64,000 nucleotides of DNA from Atriophallophorus winterbourni (taxonomy: Eukaryota; Platyhelminthes; Trematoda; Plagiorchiida; Microphallidae). The stretch spans positions 62,001 to 126,000 of the forward strand of contig JACCGJ010000272.1 in NCBI GenBank assembly GCA_013407085.1. The letters run 5' to 3'. The position numbers and the translations under genes were made by a program. Positions 20,515 to 30,617 of this stretch are shown in pieces. A model generated the notes under the pieces. It searched no databases. It was not told the DNA's origin and saw only the letters and a program-made list of their open reading frames with translations. Each line of letters starts with the position of its first letter. Within the stretch, counting starts at the first letter, position 1.

Positions 20515-21167
20515 TTATTTATTATTTCTTTTGTGCGACTATCTCCTCCTGGAGGATGAGTCGGCTTCAATGAAGATTCTTGAGAATTTGGATACAAAGC
20601 GGCGTCCCAAGGACCTTTTACTTTTGTGCGACTATCTCCTCTTGGAGGATTAGTCGGCTTCAATGAAGATTCTTGGGCATCTGGGTACAAAGCGGCGTCC
20701 CCAGGACCACTCGGCGTTGTTCGAGTCAGCTTCTCTAGCCTTTGCATAAACAAGTGCAACCTGCAAGGCAGCAGGGAGTTGCCAGAAAGATGTGGTGTGC
20801 AGCAACTAACCGTCTGCCAGATTCTGTTTCAGATTTTTCTCCCGAAGCCGATCCGGCGATCTGGTATCCCGCAAGGCAGCGGAAGTTGAAAATCAGGGTT
20901 TTCCTTCCCTTAGATGAAATGCCCTCCCAGGCTAACGAACTACACCTCCCCGAAGCAAACTGGTTTTCAGGCGCTAGTTACTCACCCTCGCCCCTTCTCC
21001 TGTTGGTAGAAGCAGTTCCGCCGGGCTCGGGGAGCCACTCATGCAGGCCAGAAGCTGGACTTGGTTGTCGGAGGCTACTTGAAACGCACGCCATATGGGA
21101 GCATTTTATAAACAGTGGGAGCTTATCCCCACTGCCACCCCGGCTATGACAACCTTTGGAACCCCAA
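20515..21167 (+). mobile_element. Unit C: 653-bp insertion with 8-bp target duplication
   Basis: Inserted in repeat B between two copies of TGAGCTAT (20507-20514 and 21168-21175); the uninterrupted repeat B at 63670 shows the empty site. The unit opens with about 93 bp repeated in tandem (about 20531-20622 and 20623-20715, starting TTTTGTGCGACTATCTCC). It continues with GGCAGCAGGGAGTTGCC and CGGGGAGCCACTCATGCAGG. A partial copy lies at 61645-62065. No protein is evident. The 8-bp duplication would fit a hAT-type DNA transposon or a retroposon; no clear terminal inverted repeat was seen. Confidence 0.65.
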
Positions 21168-21480
21168 TGAGCTATACTGAGTGGTCTTTTGGTGCCAGCA
21201 GAGCTACACATACTAGGAAGGACGATGGATAGAGGCCGGACAAACTCAGTCTCAACACACCGCCTTGTGGTTAAGGCTTTTTATCCAAAGGCTCCGGGTG
21301 GGGCCCCTAAGCCAAACTCCTACTTCGGCCTGGGCAACAGGGTAGTATCACACCCACAAGCAATTATGAAAATACAGGTAAAATGACAGATCCCGTGTTC
21401 CCACACCCTTTGCTTACAATGCTTCAATGATCTCACACTGTATGCAAACATTTTATTAAAGGTTTTCGTTTTGTGGTTCT

Positions 21481-22380
21481 TTGGGTAGCCCTGACAGAAG
21501 TGCAGCTTGTTCATCGAGGTTTCCAAATTTACCCACCTCGAATATTTTGCCTGCTTTGAATGCCTCCAGAAAGTTTTTCCACCCGCGCCTCCCATTCAAA
21601 TTAGCAGCGTTTAATGTACGGACTTTAGCTAGCATCGGACAACAGGCACCATTGGCTCGCACACTTGATAGCCTCGATGTTGATGTTTGCTGTTTCTCGG
21701 AAACACGCATGCTCAACTCTAGCTCGATTGCGCGATTGTCTAATCCTTCGAACTTACGCAAGTCACACTATCTACGCCTGTCCACTGATGACGATGCCAT
21801 GGTATCTGGTCAAGCTGGTCGGAATTGTTTTGAGTGAGAGAGCTGAGGTCGCACTGTTAGACTGGATCCCAGTCAACAGTCGCCTTTGCGCAGTAAGACT
21901 AGAGGGTTCGTGCAAGAAAGGCCGATTTCGCGATCAATCTCACAGCCTGTTTGTGGTTGCTGCCTATGCACCGACTAATTGTAGCTCTGAACTTGACAAG
22001 GATGAGTTTTAGGGAAGACTACAAGAACTCATTAGACTTGCAGCGAGAAGTGACATCGTTGTCTTAGCTGGAGACATGAACACATGTGTAGGCCGTCTAT
22101 CTACAAACGAACATTTCGTGGGTGGAAGATTTGGTCTCAATTGTCATCGTAACGACAACAGCGAATGATTACTTAGCTTGTGCTCAGAGCACAGGCTATA
22201 CATTGCCAGCACTAACTTCCGCTATTCGAAGCGTCAGTGCTCCACCTGGAAATATCTATAAGCTGTTTCGTTCACGCAAATTGATCATATTGCTATCAGC
22301 TATTCGTGGCGAGGGATTACGCAAGATTACCGTTCATACCGGGGCATCTGTCTAAAGTCAGATCATGCGTTAGTCTGTGC
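21481..22380 (+). pseudogene. RTE-like endonuclease domain (broken)
   Basis: The frame begins at 21481 (DRSAACSSRFPNLPTSNI), then FNVRTLASIGQQAPL and VCCFSETRM, the opening of the exonuclease-endonuclease-phosphatase fold. It shifts frame near 21830 and continues with VALLDWIPVNSRLCAVRL, VVAAYAPTNCSS and a LAGDMNT stretch near 22070, ending SDHALVCAKL near 22360. Catalytic phrases (ETR, GDMN, SDH) can still be read across the frames. Confidence 0.7.
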
Positions 22381-22794
22381 TAAGCTCTCAATGCGTTTTG
22401 GCGGGAAACGTAGAAACGTTGCAAGGCAGCCGAATGTTGCCAGGCTTAATGATCTCCCGGTTCTCAGGAGTTTCAGGCCAATTTGAGTTTGCATCTTTCT
22501 GTAGCTCCCAAAGATAGTATCGATGAACAATGGAGTGGGATACAAACTTCTTTGGAAACAGCCGCGTTGGATAGCTCTGCGTTGACTTCCCATGTAGCTC
22601 AACAATGGGATTCTGCGGATTCTCTCCAAATAACGGAGCTACGTTAGTTGCTTTCTGTTGATAGCATACATGATGCGTCACGAAGGCTTATTAACCAATA
22701 TAATGATTCATAACATAGAAAATTCTGGGTTTGCCCACCAAATCCAACATCGAATGGAGTTGTTTAACACGTTCCCCTGGGTTTGTTTACATTT

Positions 22795-22915
22795 CGCATC
22801 CATTTCTATTCCCTCTCATATCTGTCTAGGCCTGGGCAACCTGATAGTATCTTAGCCCACGTGCAGTCTCTGACTGTGCGGCACTTTGCCTGGATCAGGC
22901 TTGTGCTTTCATGCC
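22795..22915 (+). repeat. SINE-like repeat A inserted in LINE copy 3
   Basis: A near-consensus copy (CTGGGCAACCTGATAG to GTGCTTTCATGCC) placed between the endonuclease and RT regions of the LINE. The LINE resumes with ATTTGAGAGCCGACAGGGAA. It shows that repeat A was mobile after this LINE inserted. Confidence 0.75.
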
Positions 22916-23379
22916 AATTTGAGAGCCGACAGGGAAAGTTGGTGGAGTTCTAAGGCTACGAAACTGAAATCTGCGGCAGCTGTAGGCAATTTTAGAAAAT
23001 CATTCCAACTCATCAAAACTACGGAAGCGGGCGACCGGGTAAGCTGATACGTGAAGCAGATGGTTCGCCAGTTTTAACATGCACAGGCGCATGGAGCGAT
23101 TGGCAGCACATTCTGAGGCATAGGTTAAATAGCCTTCTGCACCCACTGATTTCGAGGATACGAAAGATTGTACCCCATTGTCAATTTCGCTTGAGGCTAC
23201 AACTCAATCAGATATTTACAATGTACTCCGAAGCCTTAAGCTCCATCGGGCATCACGTATTGATGCTTAGGTACCGTTATTGTTCAAAGATGGCGATTTC
23301 GCTCTAGTATGCGAACTTCAAGCGCTGCTCGACAACATATGGGCTGAGGAACGCATTCCGATCCCTTAGAGAGAATCAG

Positions 23380-24110
23380 TAATTGCTCCGATTATCAAAA
23401 AGAGACGTCGCGATTCCTGTGAAAATCATCGGGGTATCAGTCTCATTTCAGTAGCTCCTAAAATACTGGCCTCCATCCTGCTTCACCGGTTGAGTACCAA
23501 ACGGAAAGAGCAAATCCGTGAGGAGCAAACTGGGTTTCGTGCCGTTCGAGGGTGCATAGATCAAATTTTCATACTTCGTCCGTTACTGGAGCAACTGGTA
23601 TTCCTTGACATCAGAGGGGCATTCGATTCAATCGATCGCGAAAGTCTCTGGAACTGTCTGCTGAGATGTGGAGTGCCAGAGAAGTATGTCTGGATCTTGA
23701 AAGCATTATATTGCCAAACTTCGGGCAGGGTTCGAGTGTACGGACAATTGTCTTCCTCGTTCAATATCTCCAGCGGGGTTCGGTAGGGCTGCCCTATCTC
23801 GCCGTTCCTTTTCAACGTCGCGATCGACGACGTCCTGAGAAGAGCTTTAGTTGATCTGGTGGGCGCAGGTGTTGAACTTCTGCCAGGTGAGCGAGCTACC
23901 GAGCTAGAGGATGCGGATTATATCGCACTTCTGAAAGATGACCCTCGTATAACGCAGCCAGCACTGGACCGCCTGGCACTTGAAGCTTCAATGTATGGCA
24001 TGTGCTTTGCGCCCAACAAGTGTAAAACACTTACCCAGGACTGGAGCGGCTCTCTTTCAAACCTAACTGTGCGACGTTAATCATAAATTGATTGACAGCT
24101 TTGTTTACCT
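23380..24110 (+). pseudogene. RTE-like reverse transcriptase (broken)
   Basis: Palm and finger motifs are in order (FLDIRGAFDSIDRESLWNCL; VWILKALYCQTSGRVRVYGQ; ALDRLALEASMYGMCFAPNK) with a shift at about 23786-23860. The active-site box is DADY where YADD is expected, so this copy could not polymerise. Confidence 0.75.
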
Positions 24111-24154
24111 TGGTAGTTGTATCACTGTTGGCGGTTGTGTCGAGGACGAGGATT

Positions 24155-24200
24155 ACGCGTGGGCTAAGATGCTGATAGGTTGCCTAGGCATAGACATAAA
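24155..24200 (-). repeat. SINE-like repeat A fragment
   Basis: The reverse strand reads GTCTATGCCTAGGCAACC, then TATCAGCATCTTAGCCCAC. It is a 45-bp core piece at the 3' break of LINE copy 3. Confidence 0.5.
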
Positions 24201-24419
24201 AGAAATAAAAATATAAATAACAGTGAGAAGCCAACTTGTTTCCACATGCAGTGCACTGCTTGTAACGTTTTATATATGATCGGAATTGAGATAAGAAGAA
24301 AGCCAATTTAAATTGGAGTAAACAACGCTTTAATAATCTGAGAATGAGTGTGCAACAGCTGAAACTGGAATAAGATATGCTTGGCCAAAAGCATACAAAA
24401 AGTATACAAGCAAACATCA

Positions 24420-25362
24420 ATCATAATATTCCCCGGGCTTGAATTAGGGGGATATCTTTAATACGGGATGATTAACAAAGAAAAATCAAGCTTCTCAGTT
24501 TCCCAAATCGTACGGGTAAATGCGTTGTTGTTGTTCCAAAATTTGAGGGTAACTTAGGGAGTGAGTTAAAACGGGAGGTTCGACCGGTTACTCTTCCCAA
24601 CAATGCTGAATGTCTACATCCGTCCACACTTGGAATACGCTGTAAAGACTTGGCTATGCAAAGATGTGTCCCTTCTCGAAAAAGCCCAGCGAAGTGCGAC
24701 AAAGCTTGTCCGCGGTATGCACATGTCCTATGAGGAAAGGTTACAAAGTTTATAGATATTCTCCGTTATCTACCGTCTTCAACGCGGTGACATGTTACTT
24801 ACCCACGGGATCTTGACTGACCCCTCCCATCCATGCAACTCCCTATTCCTTCCCACCCGAGCACCTCAAACTGTTATATAAACAGATCAGACGTGAATGT
24901 CGACACAGCTTTTTCTCCGTAAGAGTTTGCAGTCAGTGGAACATTAACCCAGGAACACTTTTTGAAGCCGCTTCCGTCGGTTCTTTTAAAGGTCTTCTCG
25001 ATTCCCACCTCCATGAAATCTCCCTCTCCCAAAACACCTGAACCCGTGAACACTATTTTTATTTTTTTCACAACCCCTACTGCATTTTTTCAACAATTCA
25101 CTAGCTCGTGGCAACAGTAAGGTCTCTTTTTGAGCCTTTTGCATTTTCGACATAACCCCGCTAACACTGCTAGTTTTATTACTCTTCCAGATCTCAGTAT
25201 CCGAAGTTTGAACGCACGCGGCTTTAACTGAACCTGTTCCGGAGGATGTGGTGGGTAGCTGTGTCCTGGGTTGACGCCCTACCTGTCCAAATGCCAAAAA
25301 ATCCATTGATGGTGCAGGCAAAAAACGAATGCCCGCTATAAGGCCAAGGAACCTCAGTTCAG
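24420..25362 (+). mobile_element. CR1-like LINE 3' fragment
   Basis: Encodes MLNVYIRPHLEYAVKTWLCK, then LLEKAQRSATKLVRGM and, in another frame, FEAASVGSFKGLLDSHL, the C-terminal region of CR1/Jockey ORF2. It is followed by the 3' untranslated tail (GGAGGATGTGGTGGGTAGC ... CCCGCTATAAGGCC), also found at 41123-41245. Decayed and 5'-truncated. Confidence 0.65.
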
Positions 25363-25560
25363 TTCAGTTGCACAGGACAGTAAGTGGCGAACAGAGTTAG
25401 AGTTCACGACATCTTCAGGTAGGCAGTTCCAGTAGCTTACTACTCTTTCACTGAAGAAGTGCTTACGAGCATTTGACCTGACATGTTGTTTGGCCAGTTT
25501 CAGAGGGTGACCTCGAGTACCCACATTGGGTGCGAGAACATACATTTCACCTGGTTGAAT
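25354..25560 (-). pseudogene. CR1-like ORF2 C-terminus, reverse copy
   Basis: Reverse-strand frame with GTRGHPLKLAKQHVRSNARK, HFFSERVVSYWNCLPEDVV, closely matching the last 60 residues of LINE ORF2 proteins (compare TRGHSLKL and STRVVNIWNAL near the end of the ORF2 at 30510). It is tail-to-tail with the preceding + strand fragment. Confidence 0.65.
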
Positions 25561-25565
25561 AGTAC

Positions 25566-25879
25566 TAGCACGGCAGCTTCCTTGCGGCTTTCACTGTCAT
25601 GCATCATAACAAGCTTTTCTCGTCACTCCGCTTGACAACATACAAGGTTATGCATGCACTCCAAGAAGATTGTATAGATGCTTAGTGCAAGACCGCCATT
25701 GAACACGGTTTCGGGACATCCTGAAGCGTAACTAACCATTGCGATATATGATCGCGGGGACACCAGCCAGGAAGACGCGCTGCGCATACTTTGGAAAGGT
25801 TACTAGTAAGAATTTTTAGCTGCCTATGCCATGTGACGGTTTGGCCACCCCGAGATTTACGCCAATCAGGATGTGGCAT
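25566..25879 (-). mobile_element. RTE-like LINE copy 4, distal part
   Basis: The reverse strand encodes PHPDWRKSRGGQTVTWHRQ and ARLPGWCPRDHISQWLVTL, the C-terminal end of the RTE-like ORF, then the 3' region toward 25566 with CTTGACAACATACAAGG-type sequence. It is cut at 25879 by the LTR element; the rest resumes at 35239 on the far side. Confidence 0.75.
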
Positions 25880-26062
25880 TGTAACACCGCTTGTTTTGCC
25901 TCATCAAAACATGGACCTTGACAATTATTAACTTCCGTTTCGTTCGTGCGTGCATCGTGATCGCTCTGTACACGTTTTGGCTACCGCTATATATCTTCCA
26001 GTCAACCTGCCTTTTCTCCAACGTTCTTGGGGAACATTATTGTAGTAATCTGGTCTACTACA
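25880..26062 (+). repeat. 5' LTR
   Basis: Starts TGTAACACCGCTTG and ends GGTCTACTACA. Differs from the 3' LTR at 25912 (G/T), near 25974 (C/T) and by a small change at about 26035 (AAC against AT). It was read end to end against the 3' copy. Confidence 0.92.
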
Positions 26063-26065
26063 AAT

Positions 26066-26083
26066 TGGTGAGCCCGACATACA
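26066..26083 (+). promoter_or_regulatory. Primer-binding site, tRNA-Trp type
   Basis: TGGTGAGCCCGACATA starts four bases after the LTR. It is close to the complement of a tRNA-Trp 3' end (TGGTGACCCCGACGTGA), the primer known for CsRn1-clade elements. The related site at 36188 keeps GACGTGATT. Confidence 0.65.
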
Positions 26084-26204
26084 CGCATTCTTCGTGTATC
26101 TTTTCCGGTACGTCAAAATTTTTCCGCTTCACATCGGAGTTTTCAGGTAATTTTTTACCTCGTTTAATCGTGCATTTTATTTGCATCAATTGCTCCTGTT
26201 TATC

Positions 26205-26377
26205 ATGAGTGATTCTGAACGCGTTATTTTGGTTTCGACGGTCATCACAATACCCAGTTTTATTTCCCAGGACCCTGAGTATCAATTTTATTTTTTAGAA
26301 ACTGAATTTAGTTCTAAAAAATATCATTGATGACTACGCTATGTTTTCACAATTAACGCAGAAACTCCCCGTGGATG
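26205..26377 (+). pseudogene. CsRn1-like gag, N-terminal part
   Basis: Begins MSDSERVILVS and continues PSFISQDPEYQFYFLETEF, then passes a run of six A (26316-26321). The frame slips by one there and goes on as DDYAMFSQLTQKLPVD. The protein is cut at 26377 by the LINE; the next gag residues are found at 30618. Confidence 0.7.
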
Positions 26378-26614
26378 TGTTATTACTTGAATTTCAAGGT
26401 CGCGCGTGGAGTGAATTTCTGAGGTTCCAAGTATCTTTCAATACAAGTCTTGTGGCTGAATATCGAATCAGATTCCTTCTCTGATTCAATTGAAATTTTT
26501 ATTAGCAACCATATACGTGTCTGGGGATTTACTGAGAAGTATTCCCCGTGAATTCTGGTAAATTGTTTTTGCAATCTGCTGCTCCATTAACGATTCACTG
26601 CAGGCTACGTTACA

Positions 26615-27712
26615 ATGACTTCTTCGCCGTGCTTCAAGTGCGCCAAGAAAGTTATTTCCTCATCCAAAGCCATGCAATGTTCAATATGCAGCTGCTGGAT
26701 TCACACCCGATGCTGTAGAATGGAGGACACCACTTATCAGGCGTTGAGGACCTACCATGAGCCGTACCTTCATTTTATCTGTGAAGCGTGCATCCCTCGT
26801 CTGGAAGCCTTGCAGTCCTCTCATTTGCCAAATAAGGAAGATCTACCTGTAAGTGGCTCCATGCTGGTTAATGATTTACAAGGCACAAGTGTTCCGGCTG
26901 ATAGCAAAACGCCTCCACTCGGTAGCACACCGAAAAAGAGCAAAGCTGTGTCATCCGGACGCCGATCGAAAACCAGAAGAAATAAAATTGTTGCACTGCC
27001 ATCGAACGTGCAAGTGGAATCTGCCTCTTCAGATATTGCGGAACATGTGGTCACGTCTAATGAATTAGACCCAAATGCTAGCGCCACATATGCCTCTGTA
27101 GCCGCCATAAATACAGATGCCGATACTGCAACCTGGTCCAATATTTCGAACAGAGTCGACAAATTGGAATGCCGATTACCACAACAGTTTTCTAGGAATG
27201 TGGTGAAGGAGAGTAAGATCTCACTTCCGAGCAGTAAAGCTGACAGTTCACCAGACGCACGCAAATGCTGCCTCATTATTGTGAATGCACCGGAACCAGA
27301 TGGAGAAACATCTGCTGCCAGAATTGAACAGGATAGCCAGTTTCTTCAATCAGTTTTCGGGAAAATGGTTGACCAAGGGGAGGCTGGTATCACAATTGTA
27401 TCAGCGTTCCGACTTGGACGCAGAAATCTGGAGTGTGAAAAGCCCAGGGTTCTGAAAACAGTACTGGCTTCCGACGATCAGGCCCAAAAGATCCTAAAGC
27501 GCGTTCATCGACTGAAGGGTCTACCGTATAAAATATTACGAGATTTGTCGCCTGACGATAGAATCAAGATGAAGACTGCTACGATGGAGCTTAAGAAAAG
27601 ATTATCGGAGGGTGAGAAGGACCTTCGTATTGTGGATTTTCGCGTAGTAAAGAGGCCATCCAAAGTTCGCTGGAGGCCCATACTGATCGAGCATCCAACT
27701 GCTCTCCATTAA
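26615..27712 (+). CDS. LINE ORF1 protein: PHD finger plus RRM-like domain
   Basis: 365 residues. The N-terminus has Cys6, Cys9, Cys22, Cys25, His30, Cys33, Cys56 and Cys59, the C4HC3 spacing of a PHD-type zinc finger. A low-complexity basic linker follows (KKSKAVSSGRRSKTRRNKI). Residues about 222-350 (KCCLIIVNAP, AFRLGRRN, KPRVLKTVL, LPYKILRDLSP) look like the RNA-binding fold of LINE ORF1 proteins. The likely role is binding the LINE RNA to form the retrotransposition particle. It was started at the ATG at 26615, which directly precedes the finger. The frame ends TAA at 27710-27712, about 97 bases into an already open ORF2 frame. Diverged relatives are at 13448 and 36946. Confidence 0.88.
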   Translation: MTSSPCFKCAKKVISSSKAMQCSICSCWIHTRCCRMEDTTYQALRTYHEPYLHFICEACIPRLEALQSSHLPNKEDLPVSGSMLVNDLQGTSVPADSKTPPLGSTPKKSKAVSSGRRSKTRRNKIVALPSNVQVESASSDIAEHVVTSNELDPNASATYASVAAINTDADTATWSNISNRVDKLECRLPQQFSRNVVKESKISLPSSKADSSPDARKCCLIIVNAPEPDGETSAARIEQDSQFLQSVFGKMVDQGEAGITIVSAFRLGRRNLECEKPRVLKTVLASDDQAQKILKRVHRLKGLPYKILRDLSPDDRIKMKTATMELKKRLSEGEKDLRIVDFRVVKRPSKVRWRPILIEHPTALH

Positions 27713-27723
27713 AGTATTTCGAA

Positions 27724-30510
27724 GTGCTCTGTTTCAACGCGCGGAGTTTGAGGAACAAATTTGACGAAGTAAGCCATCATGTCTTGGCACTACAGCCAGA
27801 TATCGTTGGAATAACGGAAACCTGGCTGACACTCGACATTACTGATGCAGAGCTATTCATTCCGAATTACCGCCTACTCAGAAGTGATCGAATTGGATCT
27901 CGACATGGTGGTGGGGTGGCGATATACGTCAAAGAACATTTATCCGTGGAGGTTGTTGATCGTTTTCGAGATGATGGTGGTTTTGCTGAAAGCATTTGGT
28001 GTCAGATCAAGTCCAGTAATGGATCAGCAATGATCGGTGTCATCTACCGTTCACCCTGCGCACGTATCATGGCATTATTTGACCAGCTCCGCCGCCATGG
28101 GACGAGGAACGATTGTATGATACTCGGTGACCTGAATGCTCCGGATATCAACTGGTTGGACCTCGTTACAAATGGGGATGAGTACCAACGGGAGTTTCTA
28201 AATCTGATTCTGGATTTGAACCTCGTGCAGCACGTTCTCGTTCCTACTCGCTATGGACATGGCCAGACTCCGTCTACTCTTGATCTGGTCTTGTCACCCA
28301 GAGAGTCAGATGTGGTGGACTTATCCGTGGAACAGCCCATCGATACAAGCGACCATTGTGCTATTCGGTTCAAATGGACTCGGGGTAAACCGGCCCAGCC
28401 GTCGCGGCTTCCACGGAGAAACTTCTGGAACATGGACTTGAAATTGTTGGTTGAACAAGCAGCCTCAGTTGACTGGACGTTACCCGTTGATTCCACTATT
28501 GATGACTGTTGGAAATGGTTCCTGAATAATATCCGTCGCTTAGAGGATGTTGCTCCATTAACCAGAGATCGTCCCGGCTCCCGTGGCCCTCCTTGGTTTG
28601 ATAGAGAACTTCGTACCTGCCTGCGGCAAAGAAAGCGTCTTTGGATTAAATTCAGAACGAGCCGATCGGACGCCCATTACGAAGAATATCGGGCTGTACG
28701 GAATCTTTGCTCAAAATTGAAGAAGGATAAAAGAAGTCGATTCGAGCTTCAATTAGCAAATTCTTCAAAATATAATCCTAAACGATTATTTGCGTACATT
28801 CGGCGACGGGTCAAATCATCGAACCCCGTACCTTCTCTCAAAAATTTGGAACGGGAGGTTATAGAGACTGACACTGGGAAAGCTGAGGTGTTTGCATCGC
28901 AATACCAATCAGTTTACGCAATAGAGCCTACCATATCCTGCAAACAAATATCGCCGACGGAAGTAATGGCCAATTTTGAGATCACGGCTGACATGGTGCG
29001 AATCCTCATCGAACATCTAAAGGTACAGACATCTCCAGGTCCTGATGGTATTCACCCTGCCATATTAAAACCTTTATCAAGGATCATCAGTTCACCTTTA
29101 GCCGCTTTATTCCAAATTTCAATCGATTCGGGACGTCTACCAGAGGATTGGAAAATGGGTATAGTAAAGCCGATGTTCAAAGGTGGGAGTTTATCAGACC
29201 CTGTAAATTACCGTCCTGTTACACTTACGTCTGTCGTAGGCAAATTGCTGGAACGGATTGTAAAGGATAAGATAGAACAGTATTTGCGCGAGACCCAACA
29301 ATGCTCGAATGCCCAACACGGCTTCACGGAAGGCCGCTCATGTATCTCCAATCTACTGACCGCCCGAGAACATTGGTGCAGAAGCCTTGACGCTGGTGTG
29401 CCAGTTGATGTAGTCTTCATCGACTTCAGTAAAGCATTCGACCGTGTTCCACATCAGAGGCTTATTTGGAAACTAAGAATGTCTGGTATAGAGGCTTCTT
29501 TGCTTGCTTGGATTGAGGATTTTCTTATCGGAAGGCGAAGCCTCGTTGAAGTCAATGGGGCCAGATCTGCATCCTTTATCCCAACTTCTGGTGTACCACA
29601 AGGATCCGTTCTGGGGCCAACCTTGTTCAAACTCTATGTGAGTGACCTTCCCGGTATTCTGAACAGTGGTTGTCTCTTATTTGCAGATGATCTGAAGGTG
29701 TGGGCTTCTGTCACGACTGCCGCTGACGCTTCCCACTTGCAAAATGATTTGAATGAACTTCGGAATTGGACTGACAGATGGATGCTCCCGATTAATGAAA
29801 AGAAGTGTGCTATCATGCACATCGGGAGCAACAACATGCGACATGCATATCATTTGGAGGGCCATGGTCTCAGGATAGTTGATGTAGAGCGAGATTTGGG
29901 GGTGATGGTAACTTCATCCCTCAAAACTGCGGAGGATACTGCCAGAAAGGTCGGTTCTGCCAGCCGCATGTGGTGGGCATTGAGACGATCCTTCTTAGAG
30001 ATAAATCCCAAAGTTTTTCAAGTTCTGTATAGCTCTCACGTCAGACCAATATTAGAATTTGGGCTTCCGGTGAACTATCCGTTAACCAAAGGGGAGAAGG
30101 ATCGTCTGGAGAAAGTCCAAAGGAGGGCTACCAAGTGCGTGAGGGGTATGTTTCGTATTCCCTATGACGACCGATTGCGGGAACTCAAACTTTTCCCACT
30201 GGAATATCGAAGAATGCGATATGATTTGCTGGTCACGCGGAGAATCCTGCTTGGATATTACGGAACGGAACTTCAACAATTCTTTTCGGTATCCACGGAC
30301 TCCAGAACTAGAGGTCATTCGCTGAAGTTGCAGAAGCGCCGAACGGAACACCTGAAGCCATCGTTTACTCTGTCGACCAGAGTGGTCAATATTTGGAATG
30401 CACTCTCCGCTGATGCAGTCGGGGCAGTCACCGAAGAGCAGTTTAAACGCATATTGGACGGTGAACTTCCCGCTATCCTGCGCGATTCGCCTACTCTTTC
30501 AGCTCAGTAA
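27724..30510 (+). CDS. LINE ORF2 polyprotein: endonuclease and reverse transcriptase
   Basis: About 928 residues, unbroken. Endonuclease at about 1-230: FNARSLRNKFDE, ITETWL, GDLNAPDINW, SDHCAIRF, all catalytic phrases present. RT at about 440-720: GPDGIHPAIL, VNYRPVTLTSVVGKLLERIV, HGFTEGRSCISNLL, VFIDFSKAFDRVPHQRL, SGVPQGSVLGPTLFKLYVSD and LLFADDLKVW with an intact FADD active site. The C-terminus has a thumb and a TRVVNIWNAL end. It nicks target DNA and copies the element RNA. There is no ATG near the start: the frame is open from 27616, overlapping the end of ORF1, so translation may use a -1 shift, reinitiation or a non-ATG start; the coordinate given is a GTG. CR1/Jockey group by motif wording. 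Confidence 0.9.
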   Translation: MLCFNARSLRNKFDEVSHHVLALQPDIVGITETWLTLDITDAELFIPNYRLLRSDRIGSRHGGGVAIYVKEHLSVEVVDRFRDDGGFAESIWCQIKSSNGSAMIGVIYRSPCARIMALFDQLRRHGTRNDCMILGDLNAPDINWLDLVTNGDEYQREFLNLILDLNLVQHVLVPTRYGHGQTPSTLDLVLSPRESDVVDLSVEQPIDTSDHCAIRFKWTRGKPAQPSRLPRRNFWNMDLKLLVEQAASVDWTLPVDSTIDDCWKWFLNNIRRLEDVAPLTRDRPGSRGPPWFDRELRTCLRQRKRLWIKFRTSRSDAHYEEYRAVRNLCSKLKKDKRSRFELQLANSSKYNPKRLFAYIRRRVKSSNPVPSLKNLEREVIETDTGKAEVFASQYQSVYAIEPTISCKQISPTEVMANFEITADMVRILIEHLKVQTSPGPDGIHPAILKPLSRIISSPLAALFQISIDSGRLPEDWKMGIVKPMFKGGSLSDPVNYRPVTLTSVVGKLLERIVKDKIEQYLRETQQCSNAQHGFTEGRSCISNLLTAREHWCRSLDAGVPVDVVFIDFSKAFDRVPHQRLIWKLRMSGIEASLLAWIEDFLIGRRSLVEVNGARSASFIPTSGVPQGSVLGPTLFKLYVSDLPGILNSGCLLFADDLKVWASVTTAADASHLQNDLNELRNWTDRWMLPINEKKCAIMHIGSNNMRHAYHLEGHGLRIVDVERDLGVMVTSSLKTAEDTARKVGSASRMWWALRRSFLEINPKVFQVLYSSHVRPILEFGLPVNYPLTKGEKDRLEKVQRRATKCVRGMFRIPYDDRLRELKLFPLEYRRMRYDLLVTRRILLGYYGTELQQFFSVSTDSRTRGHSLKLQKRRTEHLKPSFTLSTRVVNIWNALSADAVGAVTEEQFKRILDGELPAILRDSPTLSAQ

Positions 30511-30617
30511 CTCCTCGTGAGGAATCTACGCTGAGATAGCAGAGACCCGGGAGGTGAAGCGGCTTTCACGGACTGTAGTCCTCCTGCCGTCTATTCAGAA
30601 GAAGAAGAAGAAGAAGG

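Larger units (their letters stand above)
20459..24155 (+). mobile_element. RTE-like LINE copy 3, fullest copy
   Basis: Starts with repeat B (GTGGTGCGATGGTTTGTG, split by a 653-bp unit at 20515-21167 and resumed to 21370). An endonuclease follows from about 21590 (LAAFNVRTLASIGQQAPLA, CFSETRM), then a linker. The RT at 23380-24060 shows RGISLISVAPKILA, REEQTGFR, FLDIRGAFDSIDRESLW and NISSGVR. In place of the YADD box stands EDADYIALL, so the catalytic pair is mutated. It is cut off at 24155 soon after FVYLGSCI. A repeat A copy sits at 22795-22915. Stops and shifts in every domain: inactive. Confidence 0.8.
26378..30617 (+). mobile_element. Full-length CR1-like LINE inserted in gag
   Basis: About 4.24 kb with a 237-bp 5' leader, ORF1, ORF2 and a short 3' tail with a small hairpin (GTGAAGCGGCTTTCAC) ending in a GAA run (30598-30616). 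The gag reading on either side joins without missing or repeated bases, so no target duplication is evident. Both ORFs are open from end to end, which makes this a strong candidate for a recently active copy. Confidence 0.88.

Noticed and set aside
20511..20759. Reverse frame with two copies of an ESSLKPT-type peptide as a repeat protein
   Set aside because: The peptide repeat simply reflects the 93-bp DNA tandem duplication at the start of unit C.
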